Shown: in pieces, positions 15,469 through 25,713 of the stretch
Layout: the number at the start of each line of letters is the position of its first letter
Numbering within the stretch: position 1 is the stretch's first letter
Source: Anaerostipes sp.
Lineage (GTDB): Bacteria; Bacillota; Clostridia; Lachnospirales; Lachnospiraceae
DNA: 64,000 bases
NCBI GenBank assembly: GCA_028704435.1
Contig: JAQWFL010000006.1
Span: forward strand, 46,088-110,087
Direction of reading: 5' to 3'
Program-made: the position numbers and the translations under genes
The notes under the pieces: generated by a model
The model's input: the letters and a program-made list of their open reading frames with translations, nothing else
What the model was told of the DNA's origin: nothing
Databases searched by the model: none

Positions 15469-18033
15469 ATGGGACTATTTGAAAAGGTGTTTGGAACACA
15501 TAGTGAAAAAGAATTAAAGAGAATCGACGGAATAGTTGATAAGATTGAATCATACGATGAGACAATGCAACAATTATCTGATGAAGAACTAAAGAATAAA
15601 ACAGCAGAATTTAAAGAGCGTTTGGCAGGTGGAGAGACATTAGATGATCTTCTTCCAGAAGCATATGCGGTTGTTCGTGAGGCCAGTAGCAGAACTATTG
15701 GATTAAAGCATTACAGAGTGCAATTAATTGGTGGAGTTATCCTTCATCAAGGACGTATTGCGGAGATGCGTACTGGTGAAGGTAAGACATTAGTGTCTAC
15801 ATTGCCAGCATATTTGAATGCATTAGAAGGTGAAGGAGTTCACATTGTAACTGTTAATGATTATTTGGCAACTCGTGATGCTCAGTGGATGGGACAAGTG
15901 CATAATTTCTTAGGAGTTACTGTTGGCGTTGTTACCAACGATATGGAAGGTGACGAAAGAAGAGATGCCTACAACTGTGATATTACTTATATTACAAACA
16001 ATGAACTAGGATTTGATTATCTTCGAGACAACATGGTAGTAGAGAAGGAAGAATTGGTACAAAGAGATCTTCACTATGCCATTGTGGATGAGGTGGATTC
16101 CGTTTTAATTGATGAGGCAAGAACTCCATTGATTATTTCTGGAGAAAGCGGAAAGTCAACAGAGTTATATCGTGCATGTGATATTTTGGCAAGACAGATG
16201 GAACGTGGATCTTCGGATGGAGAATTGTCAAAGATGGATATCCTAATGAACGAGGATATTGAAGAAGATGGAGATTTCCTTGTAAATGAAAAGGATAAGC
16301 ACATTCTTTTAACTGCAGAAGGTGTGAAGAAGGTTGAGAGTTTCTTCCATATTGATAACTTAGCAGATCCAGATAATCTTGCGATTCAGCATAATATTAT
16401 TTTGGCACTTCGTGCACATAACCTTATGTTTAAGGATAAAGATTATGTAGTCAAAGACGATGAAGTATTAATCGTTGATGAATTTACAGGTCGTATTATG
16501 CCAGGACGTAGATACTCTGATGGTTTACATCAAGCCATTGAAGCAAAGGAAAATGTAAAAGTTAAGAGAGAGTCTAAGACATTAGCTACTATTACATTCC
16601 AGAATTTCTTCAATAAATATAAGAAAAAAGCAGGTATGACAGGTACTGCATTAACAGAAGAACAAGAATTTCGTGAGATTTATGGAATGGACGTTATTGT
16701 TATTCCAACCAACATGCCAGTTCTTAGATTGGATCATGATGATGCAATTTACAAGACAAAGAAAGAAAAGTTAAATGCTGTTGTCAATGAGATTATTGAA
16801 TCTCATCAAAAGGGACAGCCAGTTTTAGTTGGTACCATTACCATTGAGATGTCAGAAGAATTAAGTGGTATGTTGAAGCGAAAAGGAATTAAGCATAATG
16901 TATTGAATGCCAAGTTTCATGAAAAAGAAGCGGAAATTATTTCTCATGCAGGTGAGATTGGTGCAGTTACTATTGCCACAAATATGGCTGGTCGTGGTAC
17001 TGATATCGTTCTTGAAGATGGAGTTGCAGATCGTGGAGGACTTAAGATTATTGGTACAGAACGTCATGAATCAAGACGTATTGATAACCAGTTACGTGGT
17101 CGTGCCGGTCGTCAGGGAGATCCAGGTGAATCTAAGTTCTACTTGTCTTTGGAAGATGATTTGATGAGACTCTTTGGATCTGAACGTATGATTACTGTAT
17201 ACAATACATTAGGTATCCCAGAAGGGGAAGAGATTCAGCATAAGTCAATTAGTAAGACCATTGAAAAAGCACAAATGAAAATCGAGAACAATAACTTTGG
17301 AATTCGTAAGAATTTGTTGGATTATGACCGAGTGAATAACGATCAAAGAGAAGTTATTTATAAAGAGCGTCGTAAAGTGTTAGACGGAGATGATATGAGA
17401 GAATCTGTTCTAAACATGATGACAAAAACAGTTGCAGATTATGTGAATCAATTTGTAAGCGTTGATGTACCTTCGGAAGAATGGGATTTGAAGAGCTTAA
17501 ATGCAGAGCTTCTTCCAGTTGTTCCAATTCAAAAGATTACTCTTACAGAAGAAGAAAAGGGAGGAAATGCCCAGGCACTTCTAGAACGTTTACAAAAGGA
17601 AACCATTGCACTATATGAAAAGAAAGAAAAAGAATTTGAAGAATTTGATTTGCGTGAAGTAGAGCGTATTATTTTACTAAAGGTAATTGACCGTAAGTGG
17701 ATGGATCACATTGATGACATGGATCAGTTACGTGAAGGAATTGGATTACAGGCATATGGACAAAGAGATCCAGTGGTTGAATACCGCATGCAGGGATTTG
17801 ATATGTTTGAGCAGATGGAGCGTGGAATTCAGGAAGAGACAACAACTGCCTTGTTGAATGTAAAAATTGAGCAGAAGATTGAAAAAGAAGAAGCACCAAA
17901 GGTAACAGGAACCAATAAAGATGATGCAGGGTCAAAGACAGTGGTACGTAAAGGTGCCAAAATCGGACGTAATGATCCATGCCCATGTGGAAGTGGAAAA
18001 AAATATAAAAACTGTTGCGGAAAGAACAAATAG
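15469..18033 (+). CDS. secA: Preprotein translocase ATPase SecA
   Basis: An 854-residue SecA, the motor that pushes unfolded preproteins through SecYEG. Walker A is MRTGEGKT (about residue 100) and motif II is [13 protein letters not shown] (about 207). The preprotein cross-linking domain follows, then the second nucleotide-binding fold with [12 protein letters not shown] and [20 protein letters not shown]. The extreme C-terminus carries the zinc-binding SEC-C motif ([16 protein letters not shown]), which binds SecB or the ribosome in relatives. Length and motif order match the housekeeping SecA1. GGGAGTG precedes the ATG. prfB follows after 19 bases in the same transcript, a gene order common in Firmicutes. 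Confidence 0.98.
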   Translation: MGLFEKVFGTHSEKELKRIDGIVDKIESYDETMQQLSDEELKNKTAEFKERLAGGETLDDLLPEAYAVVREASSRTIGLKHYRVQLIGGVILHQGRIAEMRTGEGKTLVSTLPAYLNALEGEGVHIVTVNDYLATRDAQWMGQVHNFLGVTVGVVTNDMEGDERRDAYNCDITYITNNELGFDYLRDNMVVEKEELVQRDLHYAIVDEVDSVLIDEARTPLIISGESGKSTELYRACDILARQMERGSSDGELSKMDILMNEDIEEDGDFLVNEKDKHILLTAEGVKKVESFFHIDNLADPDNLAIQHNIILALRAHNLMFKDKDYVVKDDEVLIVDEFTGRIMPGRRYSDGLHQAIEAKENVKVKRESKTLATITFQNFFNKYKKKAGMTGTALTEEQEFREIYGMDVIVIPTNMPVLRLDHDDAIYKTKKEKLNAVVNEIIESHQKGQPVLVGTITIEMSEELSGMLKRKGIKHNVLNAKFHEKEAEIISHAGEIGAVTIATNMAGRGTDIVLEDGVADRGGLKIIGTERHESRRIDNQLRGRAGRQGDPGESKFYLSLEDDLMRLFGSERMITVYNTLGIPEGEEIQHKSISKTIEKAQMKIENNNFGIRKNLLDYDRVNNDQREVIYKERRKVLDGDDMRESVLNMMTKTVADYVNQFVSVDVPSEEWDLKSLNAELLPVVPIQKITLTEEEKGGNAQALLERLQKETIALYEKKEKEFEEFDLREVERIILLKVIDRKWMDHIDDMDQLREGIGLQAYGQRDPVVEYRMQGFDMFEQMERGIQEETTTALLNVKIEQKIEKEEAPKVTGTNKDDAGSKTVVRKGAKIGRNDPCPCGSGKKYKNCCGKNK

Positions 18034-18052
18034 CAGTTAGAGGAGTTTTAGC

Positions 18053-19159
18053 ATGATTGAATTAGAACAATTACAATATCATATAAACTCATATAGGGAA
18101 CCACTGCAGGAGATGAGTGGTTCCCTTGCTTTAGATGAGAAAAAAGAAAGAATTGCACAGTTAGAGTCTGATATGGAAGCTCCAGGATTCTGGGATCAAG
18201 TGGAAGCATCTCAAAATGTCATGAAAGAAGTAAAGGGATTAAAAGATGTGGTAGAATCCTATGAAAATCTGACCAGTCAACTAGAGGATATTGAAACTCT
18301 GATTGAAATGGCAAATGAAGAACAGGATGAAGATTTAGTAGCTGAGGTTCAGGATTCTTTTGAGTCCTTTGAACAAGATTTTAAAAAACTAAAAATATCT
18401 ACACTCCTAGATGGAGAATATGATAAGAATAATGCGATTTTAACATTACACGCGGGAGCTGGTGGAACAGAGTCTTGTGACTGGGTGAGCATGTTATATC
18501 GTATGTTTACTAGATGGGCAAATAAGCGTGGATTTGACACGAAAGTAATCGATTATCTTGATGGAGATGAAGCGGGAATTAAGTCGGTAACTGTAGAGAT
18601 TAAAGGTGAAAATGCATATGGATACCTTCGCTCGGAGAGTGGAGTACATCGTTTAGTGCGCATTTCTCCATTTAATGCAGCAGGGAAAAGACAGACTTCA
18701 TTTGCATCCTGTGATGTGATGCCAGAGATTGAAGATGACTTGGAAATTGAAATTGCAGACGAAGATATTAGAATTGATACTTATCGTGCAAGTGGTGCTG
18801 GGGGACAGCATATTAACAAGACAGATTCTGCCATTCGTATTACACACCTGCCAACAGGAATTGTTGTACAATGCCAAAATGAACGTTCTCAGCATAAGAA
18901 CAAAGATCAGGCAATGCAGATGTTGAAAACAAAGCTGTTTTTATTGAAGGAACAGCAGCATTTGGAAAAATTATCGGATATTCGTGGAGATGTTGGAGAC
19001 AATGGATGGGGAAATCAAATCCGTTCCTATGTATTGCAGCCTTACACTATGGTAAAAGACCACAGAACCAATGAAGAAAGTGGAAATCCAACAGGAGTAT
19101 TAGATGGTGATTTAGATGGATTTATGAATGCTTATCTAGCATGGTCAAAACAAAACTAG
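18053..19159 (+). CDS. prfB: Peptide chain release factor 2, without the programmed frameshift
   Basis: A 368-residue RF2 that ends translation at UGA and UAA. The stop-codon-reading tripeptide SPF is in VRISPFNAAGKRQTSF, and the hydrolysis loop is GAGGQHINKTDSAIR. In many bacteria prfB needs a +1 frameshift at an in-frame UGA near codon 26. Here the corresponding segment (SGSLALDEKKERI) is read through with no stop, so the autoregulatory site is absent and the full protein comes from one frame. It follows secA by 19 bases, in one operon. Confidence 0.97.
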   Translation: MIELEQLQYHINSYREPLQEMSGSLALDEKKERIAQLESDMEAPGFWDQVEASQNVMKEVKGLKDVVESYENLTSQLEDIETLIEMANEEQDEDLVAEVQDSFESFEQDFKKLKISTLLDGEYDKNNAILTLHAGAGGTESCDWVSMLYRMFTRWANKRGFDTKVIDYLDGDEAGIKSVTVEIKGENAYGYLRSESGVHRLVRISPFNAAGKRQTSFASCDVMPEIEDDLEIEIADEDIRIDTYRASGAGGQHINKTDSAIRITHLPTGIVVQCQNERSQHKNKDQAMQMLKTKLFLLKEQQHLEKLSDIRGDVGDNGWGNQIRSYVLQPYTMVKDHRTNEESGNPTGVLDGDLDGFMNAYLAWSKQN

Positions 19160-19252
19160 AAAACTAAAAATTAAGGTTGTGTCTTTCTACAAAATATGAT
19201 AGTATTTTTGAAAAAGACAATTGTGTCTTGTACACGAACAAAGGATGTAGCC

Positions 19253-19693
19253 ATGGAAGAAACAAAATATTACGTAATAAAGAAGAAGGCTGTTCCAGAA
19301 GTGTTGCTAAAAGTTTTAGAAGTTCAAAAGCTTTTAGATGGGCAGCAGGCTAAGTCTGTGCAGGAAGCAGCAGATGCAGTGGGAATTAGTCGAAGTTCCT
19401 ACTATAAATATAAAGATGATATTTTCCCTTTCTATTCAAATAAAAAGGGAAGGAATATTACGTTTGTCATTGAAGTAGAGGATCAGCCAGGAGTTATGGC
19501 CTCGGTGCTTCAAGTATTTGCTCAGTATAGTGTGAATATATTAACCATTCATCAGAGTATTCCAATCAATGGAAAGGGAGTATTGACAGTGAGTGTTGAC
19601 ATTTGCGATATGGAAACAGATGTCTCGGCAATGATTGAAAGTGTTGAGAAGTTAGACAATATTATCTATGTAAAGATAATCGCAAAGGAATGA
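19253..19693 (+). CDS. ACT domain regulator (PheB/ThrR, UPF0735-like)
   Basis: A 146-residue protein. The N-terminal half has a helix-turn-helix-like segment (SVQEAADAVGISRSSYYKYKD, about 37-57), and the C-terminal half (about 70-146) is an ACT domain with FVIEVEDQPGVMASVLQVFA and VNILTIHQSIPING. This matches the Firmicute UPF0735 group, whose members are linked to threonine or phenylalanine control. ATG 19253 follows AAAGGA; the upstream ATG at 19196 lacks a ribosome site. It is 18 bases ahead of the ApgM-like gene and two genes ahead of aspartate kinase, so sensing of an aspartate-family amino acid is likely. Confidence 0.85.
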   Translation: MEETKYYVIKKKAVPEVLLKVLEVQKLLDGQQAKSVQEAADAVGISRSSYYKYKDDIFPFYSNKKGRNITFVIEVEDQPGVMASVLQVFAQYSVNILTIHQSIPINGKGVLTVSVDICDMETDVSAMIESVEKLDNIIYVKIIAKE

Positions 19694-19711
19694 TTTGAAT
19701 TGGAGGATATT

Positions 19712-20920
19712 ATGAAATATATAGTTGTATTAGGGGACGGGATGGCCGATAACCCTATTGAATCACTGGGAGGCAGAACACCTCTTCAAGAAGCAAAAAC
19801 ACCAATGATGGATGAGATGGCAAAGGTTTCTGTACAAGGGCTAACCTATACAGTTCCAAGCAATCTGCCAGCAGGAAGTGATGTTGCCAATCTAGCTATG
19901 CTAGGGTATGATCCACAGCAGTACTATTCTGGAAGATCTCCGTTGGAGGCTCTTAGTATTGGCGTTGATATGAAAGATACGGATATTGCACTTCGATGTA
20001 ATATCGTCACATTATCAGAAGATGAACCATATGAAGAAAAGAAGATCCTTGATCATAGTTCTGGAGAGATTACCACAGACGAAGCAAAGATTTTAATTGC
20101 AGCGGTAAAGAAAGAGTTAGAGACAGATGAATTCAAGTATTACCCAGGAGTCAGCTATCGTCATTTGACTATTTGGGATCATGGAGAAGTGGCAGAATTA
20201 ACACCACCTCATGATATTTTAGAAAAAACAATTGGTCCATATTTACCAAAAGAAGAAAAACTAAAAGACATGATGAAGAAAAGCTACGACATTTTAAAAG
20301 ATCATCCAATTAATAAAGCGAGAATGGAAAAGGGATTAAATCCAGCCAATAGTATTTGGTTCTGGGGTGCAGGTACAAAGCCAGCTTTAGACAATTTTGA
20401 AGAAAAAACTGGAAAAACTGGGGCAATGGTATCTGCAGTAGATTTATTAAAAGGAATCGCAGTAGGTGCTGATATGTTAAATCTTGACGTAGAAGGAGCC
20501 AACGGAGGTTTGGATACAAATTACGAAGGAAAGGCACATGCGGCTGTTCAAGCCTTAACAGATGAGGGCAGAGATTTTGTATATGTTCATGTAGAAGCAC
20601 CAGATGAGATGGGACATCAGGGAAGTCTGCCAGATAAAATAAAAGCCATTGAATATCTAGATCAAAGGGTGATTCAAGTGATTATAGATGAACTAAAGAA
20701 AGCTGGAGAAGATTTTAGAATGTTAGTGGGACCAGATCACCCAACACCAATTGCCATTCGTACACATTCAAAAGATCCAATTCCATTTATGATCTATGAT
20801 TCTACAAAGGAAGTGGAAGGCCAGAATGAATATAGTGAAGCTGCAGCTAAAAATGCAGGACTTGTAGTAGAACATGGATATAACGTTATGGATATGTTGT
20901 TAGAAAATAATTTACGATAG
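19712..20920 (+). CDS. apgM: Archaeal-type cofactor-independent phosphoglycerate mutase family (possible homoserine kinase)
   Basis: A 402-residue enzyme of the alkaline-phosphatase superfamily, COG3635 group. The metal-site start is VVLGDGMADNP, the nucleophile Ser lies in PAGSDVANLAMLGYDP, and later ligands are in VHVEAPDEMGHQG and GPDHPTPIAIRTHSKDP. Archaeal members interconvert 2- and 3-phosphoglycerate. Bacterial members placed among aspartate-pathway genes have been proposed to serve as homoserine kinase. Here it sits between an ACT regulator and aspartate kinase, favouring that second role, but sequence alone does not decide. ATG 19712 has GGAGG seven bases upstream. No homoserine dehydrogenase is in the operon. 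Confidence 0.85.
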   Translation: MKYIVVLGDGMADNPIESLGGRTPLQEAKTPMMDEMAKVSVQGLTYTVPSNLPAGSDVANLAMLGYDPQQYYSGRSPLEALSIGVDMKDTDIALRCNIVTLSEDEPYEEKKILDHSSGEITTDEAKILIAAVKKELETDEFKYYPGVSYRHLTIWDHGEVAELTPPHDILEKTIGPYLPKEEKLKDMMKKSYDILKDHPINKARMEKGLNPANSIWFWGAGTKPALDNFEEKTGKTGAMVSAVDLLKGIAVGADMLNLDVEGANGGLDTNYEGKAHAAVQALTDEGRDFVYVHVEAPDEMGHQGSLPDKIKAIEYLDQRVIQVIIDELKKAGEDFRMLVGPDHPTPIAIRTHSKDPIPFMIYDSTKEVEGQNEYSEAAAKNAGLVVEHGYNVMDMLLENNLR

Positions 20921-20943
20921 AGAGAAGGCACTAGGAGGAAGTT

Positions 20944-22146
20944 ATGCTAATAGTTAAAAAGTTCGGTGGAACATCAGTAGGAAATAAAGAAAGAATTCTT
21001 AATGTTGCAAAGAGATGTATTGAAGATTACGAAAAGGGAAATGATGTAGTTGTTGTATTATCTGCCATGGGAAAGATGACAGATGATTTAATCAAAATGG
21101 CAAAGGATATCAATCCCAATCCATCAAAAAGAGAGATGGATATGCTATTAACAACTGGAGAACAGACATCCGTTGCATTGATGGCAATGGCAATGAATGC
21201 ACTTGGCGTTCCCGCAGTTTCCTTAAATGCATTTCAAGTAGCTATGCATACTACACATGCATACAGCAATGCAAGAATTAAGCGTATTGATACTGACAGG
21301 GTAAATAATGAATTAGAACAGCGTAAAATTGTAATAATTACAGGATTTCAAGGTGTTGACCGCAACGAAAACTATACAACATTAGGACGTGGTGGTTCTG
21401 ATACAACGGCAGTAGCACTTGCAGCAGCATTAAATGCAGATTCTTGTGAAATATATACAGATGTTGACGGAGTATACACTGCAGATCCTAGAAAAGTAGA
21501 GAATGCAAAGAAATTAAAAGAAATCACATATGATGAGATGCTTGAGATGGCAACATTAGGAGCAGGGGTTCTTCACAATCGTTCTGTTGAATTAGCAAAG
21601 AAGCATGGCGTACAATTAGTGGTTCGTTCTAGTTTAACAAAAGAAGAGGGAACGGTCGTAAAGGAACGTGTTGCAAGAGGAAAATCAGAGATTAGTGGAG
21701 TTGCTGGTGATGACGATGCAGCAAGAATTGCAATTCTTGGACTAGAAGATACGCCGGGTGTAGCATTTAAAGTATTTAATGTTTTAGCAAAGAAAAATGT
21801 AAATATTGATATTATTCTTCAATCAGTAGGAGAACCAGGAAAGAAAGATATTTCCTTTACGGTCAAACAAGAAGATGCCGATTTAGCAGTAAATACACTT
21901 CGAGATTATATGTCAGAGGATGATTACAGAGATATTGATGTTACAACAAATGTAGCAAAGGTTTCTATTGTAGGACGAGGACTAAAGGATCATGCAGGAA
22001 TGGCAGCACGTATGTTTGAAGCCTTATATGAAGCCGGTGTGAATATCCGAATGATTTCTACATCAGAGATTCGAGTTACTGTAATTGTAGAGGAAAAAGA
22101 TATGGTAAAGGCAATGAATGCAGCACATGATGCATTTGAATTATAG
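20944..22146 (+). CDS. lysC: Aspartate kinase
   Basis: A 400-residue monofunctional aspartokinase, the first step of lysine, threonine and methionine synthesis. The kinase domain starts with KKFGGTSVGN and has TLGRGGSDTTAVALAAALN (substrate and ATP binding). Two ACT domains follow (about 262-330: LGLEDTPGVAFKVFNVLAKKNVNIDII; about 335-400: VSIVGRGLKDHAGMAARMFEAL), giving end-product feedback inhibition. AGGAGG lies six bases upstream. It is the last gene of the ACT/ApgM/lysC group and is followed by a good terminator. Confidence 0.96.
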   Translation: MLIVKKFGGTSVGNKERILNVAKRCIEDYEKGNDVVVVLSAMGKMTDDLIKMAKDINPNPSKREMDMLLTTGEQTSVALMAMAMNALGVPAVSLNAFQVAMHTTHAYSNARIKRIDTDRVNNELEQRKIVIITGFQGVDRNENYTTLGRGGSDTTAVALAAALNADSCEIYTDVDGVYTADPRKVENAKKLKEITYDEMLEMATLGAGVLHNRSVELAKKHGVQLVVRSSLTKEEGTVVKERVARGKSEISGVAGDDDAARIAILGLEDTPGVAFKVFNVLAKKNVNIDIILQSVGEPGKKDISFTVKQEDADLAVNTLRDYMSEDDYRDIDVTTNVAKVSIVGRGLKDHAGMAARMFEALYEAGVNIRMISTSEIRVTVIVEEKDMVKAMNAAHDAFEL

Positions 22147-22161
22147 GAAATAGAAATTATA

Positions 22162-22190
22162 AAAGGAGTTTCCAGGGGAAGCTCCTTTTT
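22162..22190 (+). terminator. Intrinsic terminator after lysC
   Basis: AAGGAGTTTCC pairs with GGAAGCTCCTT (one G-T), then a T-run. Confidence 0.8.
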
Positions 22191-22215
22191 AGACTGATAT
22201 TTTGGAGGAAAATAT

Positions 22216-22695
22216 ATGAAGCGAACAGATTATTTATCATGGGATCAGTATTTTATGGGGATTGCCCTACTATCCGCTCAAAGAAGTAAAGATAATCATA
22301 CACAAGTAGGAGCCTGCCTTGTAAATGATCGCAATAAAATTTTGTCCGTTGGATATAATGGGATGCCAACAGGATGCGAAGATGACAATATGCCATGGGA
22401 GCGGGAAGGAACGCCTTTAGATACGAAATATTTTTACGTGTGTCATGCAGAATTAAATGCTATTTTAAATTATGGTGGAGGATCATTAGATGGGGCAAGA
22501 TGCTATGTTACTTTATTTCCATGCAATGAGTGTGCAAAAGCAATTATTCAATCTGGAATGAAAGAAGTAATTTATATGCAGGACAAGTATGCCGATTCAG
22601 ATGCGACCATTGCATCTAAAAAAATGTTTGATATGGCGGGAGTTACATATAGAATGTTTGCACCCAAAAATCAGACCATTGAGATTAAACTATAG
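22216..22695 (+). CDS. dCMP deaminase (ComEB-like)
   Basis: A 159-residue zinc deaminase that turns dCMP into dUMP, the precursor of dTMP. The zinc-binding and proton-shuttle motif is CHAEL (His77, Glu79), and the second is PCNEC (Cys103, Cys106). The N-terminal substrate segment ([11 protein letters not shown]) is typical of deoxycytidylate deaminases rather than tRNA or guanine deaminases. GGAGG precedes the ATG. It is 14 bases ahead of tex in the same direction, so the two are probably co-transcribed from a promoter near the lysC terminator. Confidence 0.93.
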   Translation: MKRTDYLSWDQYFMGIALLSAQRSKDNHTQVGACLVNDRNKILSVGYNGMPTGCEDDNMPWEREGTPLDTKYFYVCHAELNAILNYGGGSLDGARCYVTLFPCNECAKAIIQSGMKEVIYMQDKYADSDATIASKKMFDMAGVTYRMFAPKNQTIEIKL

Positions 22696-22709
22696 AAAAG
22701 GAAAACAAT

Positions 22710-24854
22710 ATGGATATTATTAGTATTTTACAAAAAGAACTTGGAATAAAACGTCATCAAATCGAAGTGACAATTCAGTTGATTGATGAAGGAAACACAA
22801 TTCCATTTATTGCACGATACCGAAAAGAAATGACAGGGTCTTTAGATGATGAGACACTTCGGAATTTACATGAAAGACTGATGTATTTAAGGAATCTTCA
22901 AGACCGTAAAGAAGCTATTCAAAAGAATATTGAAGAACAGGGAAAATTAACAGAGGAGCTAAAAAAGCAGATAGATGAAGCTACAACCTTAGTTGCAGTG
23001 GAAGATTTGTATCGCCCATATAAACAAAAGAAACGAACCAAGGCAATGATTGCTAAGGAAAAAGGGTTAGAACCTCTTGCCAATATTATTTTACTGCAAA
23101 AGGCCAAGAAACCGTTAGAAGAAGAAGCACAGGCTTTTATTGATGTAGAAAAAGAAGTGCTCACAGCAGAGGATGCTTTAACTGGTGCAAAAAATATTAT
23201 TGCAGAAATTATTTCCGACAATGCAGAGTATAGAACTTATATTAGAAAAGCAACATGGGATTATGGATTGATTACTTCAGAAGTAAAAAAGAAAGAAGAA
23301 TCTTCCATATTTGAAATGTATTATGATTTTCAGGAACCAGTAAAAAAAGTTGCTGGATATCGGGTTTTAGCCATGAATCGTGGGGAGAAGGAAGGTATAC
23401 TATCAATTAAGATTGAACCAGATCAAGAAAAAATTGCTCAATATTTAGCACGTAAAGTAATCCATGGGGACAATAAGAATACAACAAAAGTGTTGTTAGA
23501 ATCCATAGAAGACAGCTATAAACGTTTAATTGCACCGTCTATTGAAAGAGATATTCGAAGTGAACTAACTGAGACAGCAGGCAGCGAGGCAATTAAAGTA
23601 TTTGGCAAAAATTTAGAACAATTATTGATGCAGCCACCAATTGCAAATCAAGTAGTTCTTGGATGGGATCCAGCATTTCGTACTGGATGTAAATTATCTG
23701 TTGTAGATGCAACTGGAAAGGTATTAGACACCGTAGTCATCTATCCAACAGCGCCTCAAAATAAGGTAGATGAGGCGAAAAAGACTGTAAAAGCACTGAT
23801 ACAAAAGTATCACATTACCTTAATTTCCATTGGAAATGGAACCGCATCAAGAGAGTCAGAACAAATTGTTGTGGATATGTTAAAAGAAATCAAAGAGCCA
23901 GTGCAATATGTAATTACAAATGAGGCAGGTGCATCTGTTTATTCTGCAAGCAAGCTTGCAACAGAAGAATTTCCAAACTTTGATGTGGGGCAGAGAAGTG
24001 CCACTTCTATCGCCAGACGTGTGCAAGATCCCTTGGCGGAATTAGTTAAAATTGAACCGAAAGCCATTGGGGTTGGACAATATCAGCATGATATGAATCA
24101 AAAACAGTTAGGAGAAGCTTTAAGTGGTGTGGTAGAGGCCACAGTAAATAAAGTTGGCGTGGATTTAAATACGGCCTCAGCCTCTTTACTAGAATATGTG
24201 TCAGGAGTTTCCAAGGCAGTTTCCAAGAATATTGTAACTTTCCGTGAAGAAAATGGGAAATTTAAAAATAGAAAACAATTGTTGAAAGTTGCAAAATTAG
24301 GGCCAAAGGCATTTGAACAATGTGCAGGATTCCTTAGAATTGTTGGTGGAGACCAGCCGTTAGATGCAACGGGAGTTCATCCAGAAACATATAAAGAGAC
24401 ACAAACGTTATTAGAAAAATTAGGATATACTCTAGATGAACTTTCAAGCCAGGGATTCAAAGAAATGGGTCAGAAAATTGTAGAATATAAAAAGCTTTCA
24501 GGAGAACTTGGAATTGGGGAAATTACATTACAAGATATTGTAAAAGAATTAGAAAAGCCTGGACGAGATCCAAGAGAAGAAATGCCAAAACCAATTCTTA
24601 GAACCGATGTCCTTGATATGGAAGATTTAAAACCTGGAATGAAGTTAAAAGGAACGGTTCGAAATGTAATAGATTTTGGAGCATTTGTAGATATTGGGGT
24701 TCATCAAGATGGACTTGTGCATATCTCACAGCTCGCAGAGAAATATGTAAAACATCCATTAGAAATCGTCAGTGTTGGAGACGTTGTGGACGTGACCGTA
24801 CTAAGTGTAGATTTAGATAAGAAAAGAATTCAATTAAGTATGATAAATAGGTAA
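22710..24854 (+). CDS. tex: Tex-family RNA-binding protein
   Basis: A 714-residue Tex (YhgF) protein, conserved and involved in transcription or RNA handling. Domains in order: the helical N-terminal part (IPFIARYRKEMTGSLDDETLR), a YqgF/RNase H-like domain (LGWDPAFRTGCKLSVVDATGK, about 315-450), helix-hairpin-helix modules (NIVTFREENGKFKNRKQLLKVAKLGPKAFEQCAGFLRI, about 500-545), and a C-terminal S1 domain (GTVRNVIDFGAFVDIGVHQDGLVHISQLAEKYV, about 640-714). All domains are present and the length is normal. It ends 15 bases before a convergent SDR gene. Confidence 0.95.
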   Translation: MDIISILQKELGIKRHQIEVTIQLIDEGNTIPFIARYRKEMTGSLDDETLRNLHERLMYLRNLQDRKEAIQKNIEEQGKLTEELKKQIDEATTLVAVEDLYRPYKQKKRTKAMIAKEKGLEPLANIILLQKAKKPLEEEAQAFIDVEKEVLTAEDALTGAKNIIAEIISDNAEYRTYIRKATWDYGLITSEVKKKEESSIFEMYYDFQEPVKKVAGYRVLAMNRGEKEGILSIKIEPDQEKIAQYLARKVIHGDNKNTTKVLLESIEDSYKRLIAPSIERDIRSELTETAGSEAIKVFGKNLEQLLMQPPIANQVVLGWDPAFRTGCKLSVVDATGKVLDTVVIYPTAPQNKVDEAKKTVKALIQKYHITLISIGNGTASRESEQIVVDMLKEIKEPVQYVITNEAGASVYSASKLATEEFPNFDVGQRSATSIARRVQDPLAELVKIEPKAIGVGQYQHDMNQKQLGEALSGVVEATVNKVGVDLNTASASLLEYVSGVSKAVSKNIVTFREENGKFKNRKQLLKVAKLGPKAFEQCAGFLRIVGGDQPLDATGVHPETYKETQTLLEKLGYTLDELSSQGFKEMGQKIVEYKKLSGELGIGEITLQDIVKELEKPGRDPREEMPKPILRTDVLDMEDLKPGMKLKGTVRNVIDFGAFVDIGVHQDGLVHISQLAEKYVKHPLEIVSVGDVVDVTVLSVDLDKKRIQLSMINR

Positions 24855-24869
24855 AAATAAAATCTTTTC

Positions 24870-25595
24870 TTATGACCATGCTCCGGAAAAGGTAATCACT
24901 TCCCCGGTCATATAAAATGGTGCAGTTGCAGTATGATATATCATCTGAGCTGCCTCTTCTGGACTAGCAATATAATCGGCGGGAATCTCATCGCAGATTT
25001 CCTGCTTTTCTTCTTCACTGAAACAGGAGTTCATCTCGGTATCTATCATTCCAAATGCAATGGCATTGACGGCAATATGACTTGGGGCAACTTCTTTTGC
25101 CAAAGCCTTGGTAAAACTATTAATACCCCCCTTTGTCATTGAATATAGAACCTCGCAGGATGCACCTACGCTACCCCATACGGAAGATATATTAATAATT
25201 CGTCCAGATTTATTTGAAATCATAGATGGTAAAAGAGCATGGCTTGTGGAAATAGCAGAAAGAAGGTTTGTTTGGATGATGTTCATCCAATCATCAAAAG
25301 TGGTGTCAGTGAAAAGGCCAACTTGAGAGATTCCAGCGTTGTTTACCAAGCAGTCGATGGAGTGGAAATGTGATAATGCCTCCTTTATCATGTGCTTTGT
25401 AAATTCAGAATCCCCAATATCTCCGAGAAAAGAAAGAAAATTTACGCCTATTTCCTGTAATTCTTCAGATAGAGAATCTAATGCTTCCTTATGGTGAAAT
25501 CCATGAATAATAACATTCCAATTTTGTTTTGCGAATAAAATAGCAGCCTGTCTGCCAATGCCTTGGGAACTGCCTGTTATGAGAACTGTTTTCAT
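24870..25595 (-). CDS. SDR-family reductase, YmfI-like (probable EF-P 5-aminopentanone reductase)
   Basis: A 241-residue short-chain dehydrogenase/reductase. The cofactor loop is TGSSQGIGRQAA, followed by the structural motif NNAG, catalytic Ser in NISSVWGSVG and Tyr/Lys in YSMTKGG. The GASCEVLYS segment next to the active site is characteristic of Firmicute YmfI, which finishes the 5-aminopentanol modification of elongation factor P; other FabG-like roles cannot be excluded. The C-terminus FMTGEVITFSGAWS-like ending also fits. The gene is monocistronic, convergent with tex, and starts with a GAGG site. Its promoter lies in the 118-base divergent spacer. Confidence 0.72.
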   Translation of the reverse strand: MKTVLITGSSQGIGRQAAILFAKQNWNVIIHGFHHKEALDSLSEELQEIGVNFLSFLGDIGDSEFTKHMIKEALSHFHSIDCLVNNAGISQVGLFTDTTFDDWMNIIQTNLLSAISTSHALLPSMISNKSGRIINISSVWGSVGASCEVLYSMTKGGINSFTKALAKEVAPSHIAVNAIAFGMIDTEMNSCFSEEEKQEICDEIPADYIASPEEAAQMIYHTATAPFYMTGEVITFSGAWS

Positions 25596-25656
25596 AAAAA
25601 CCTCGTAGATTAAGAAAAAATTAAGAGTAACAATGTAATTATAACATAGAGGATTG

Positions 25657-25685
25657 TTGAAATAAATCGAATTATTTGATATACT
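25657..25685 (+). promoter_or_regulatory. Promoter of the LytR_C-domain gene
   Basis: TTGAAA (25657-25662), a 17-base spacer and TATACT (25680-25685), 28 bases ahead of the start. Confidence 0.6.
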
Positions 25686-25713
25686 GAATCCAGTCTAATA
25701 GGAGGATATTAAA

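Noticed and set aside
17669..18029. Antisense open frames within secA
   Set aside because: They are shadows of the highly conserved secA coding sequence, without promoter or ribosome site.
19160..19252. T-box or other amino-acid leader before the ACT/lysC genes
   Set aside because: The gap is short, lacks the T-box core GGTGG-type sequence and lacks a terminator.
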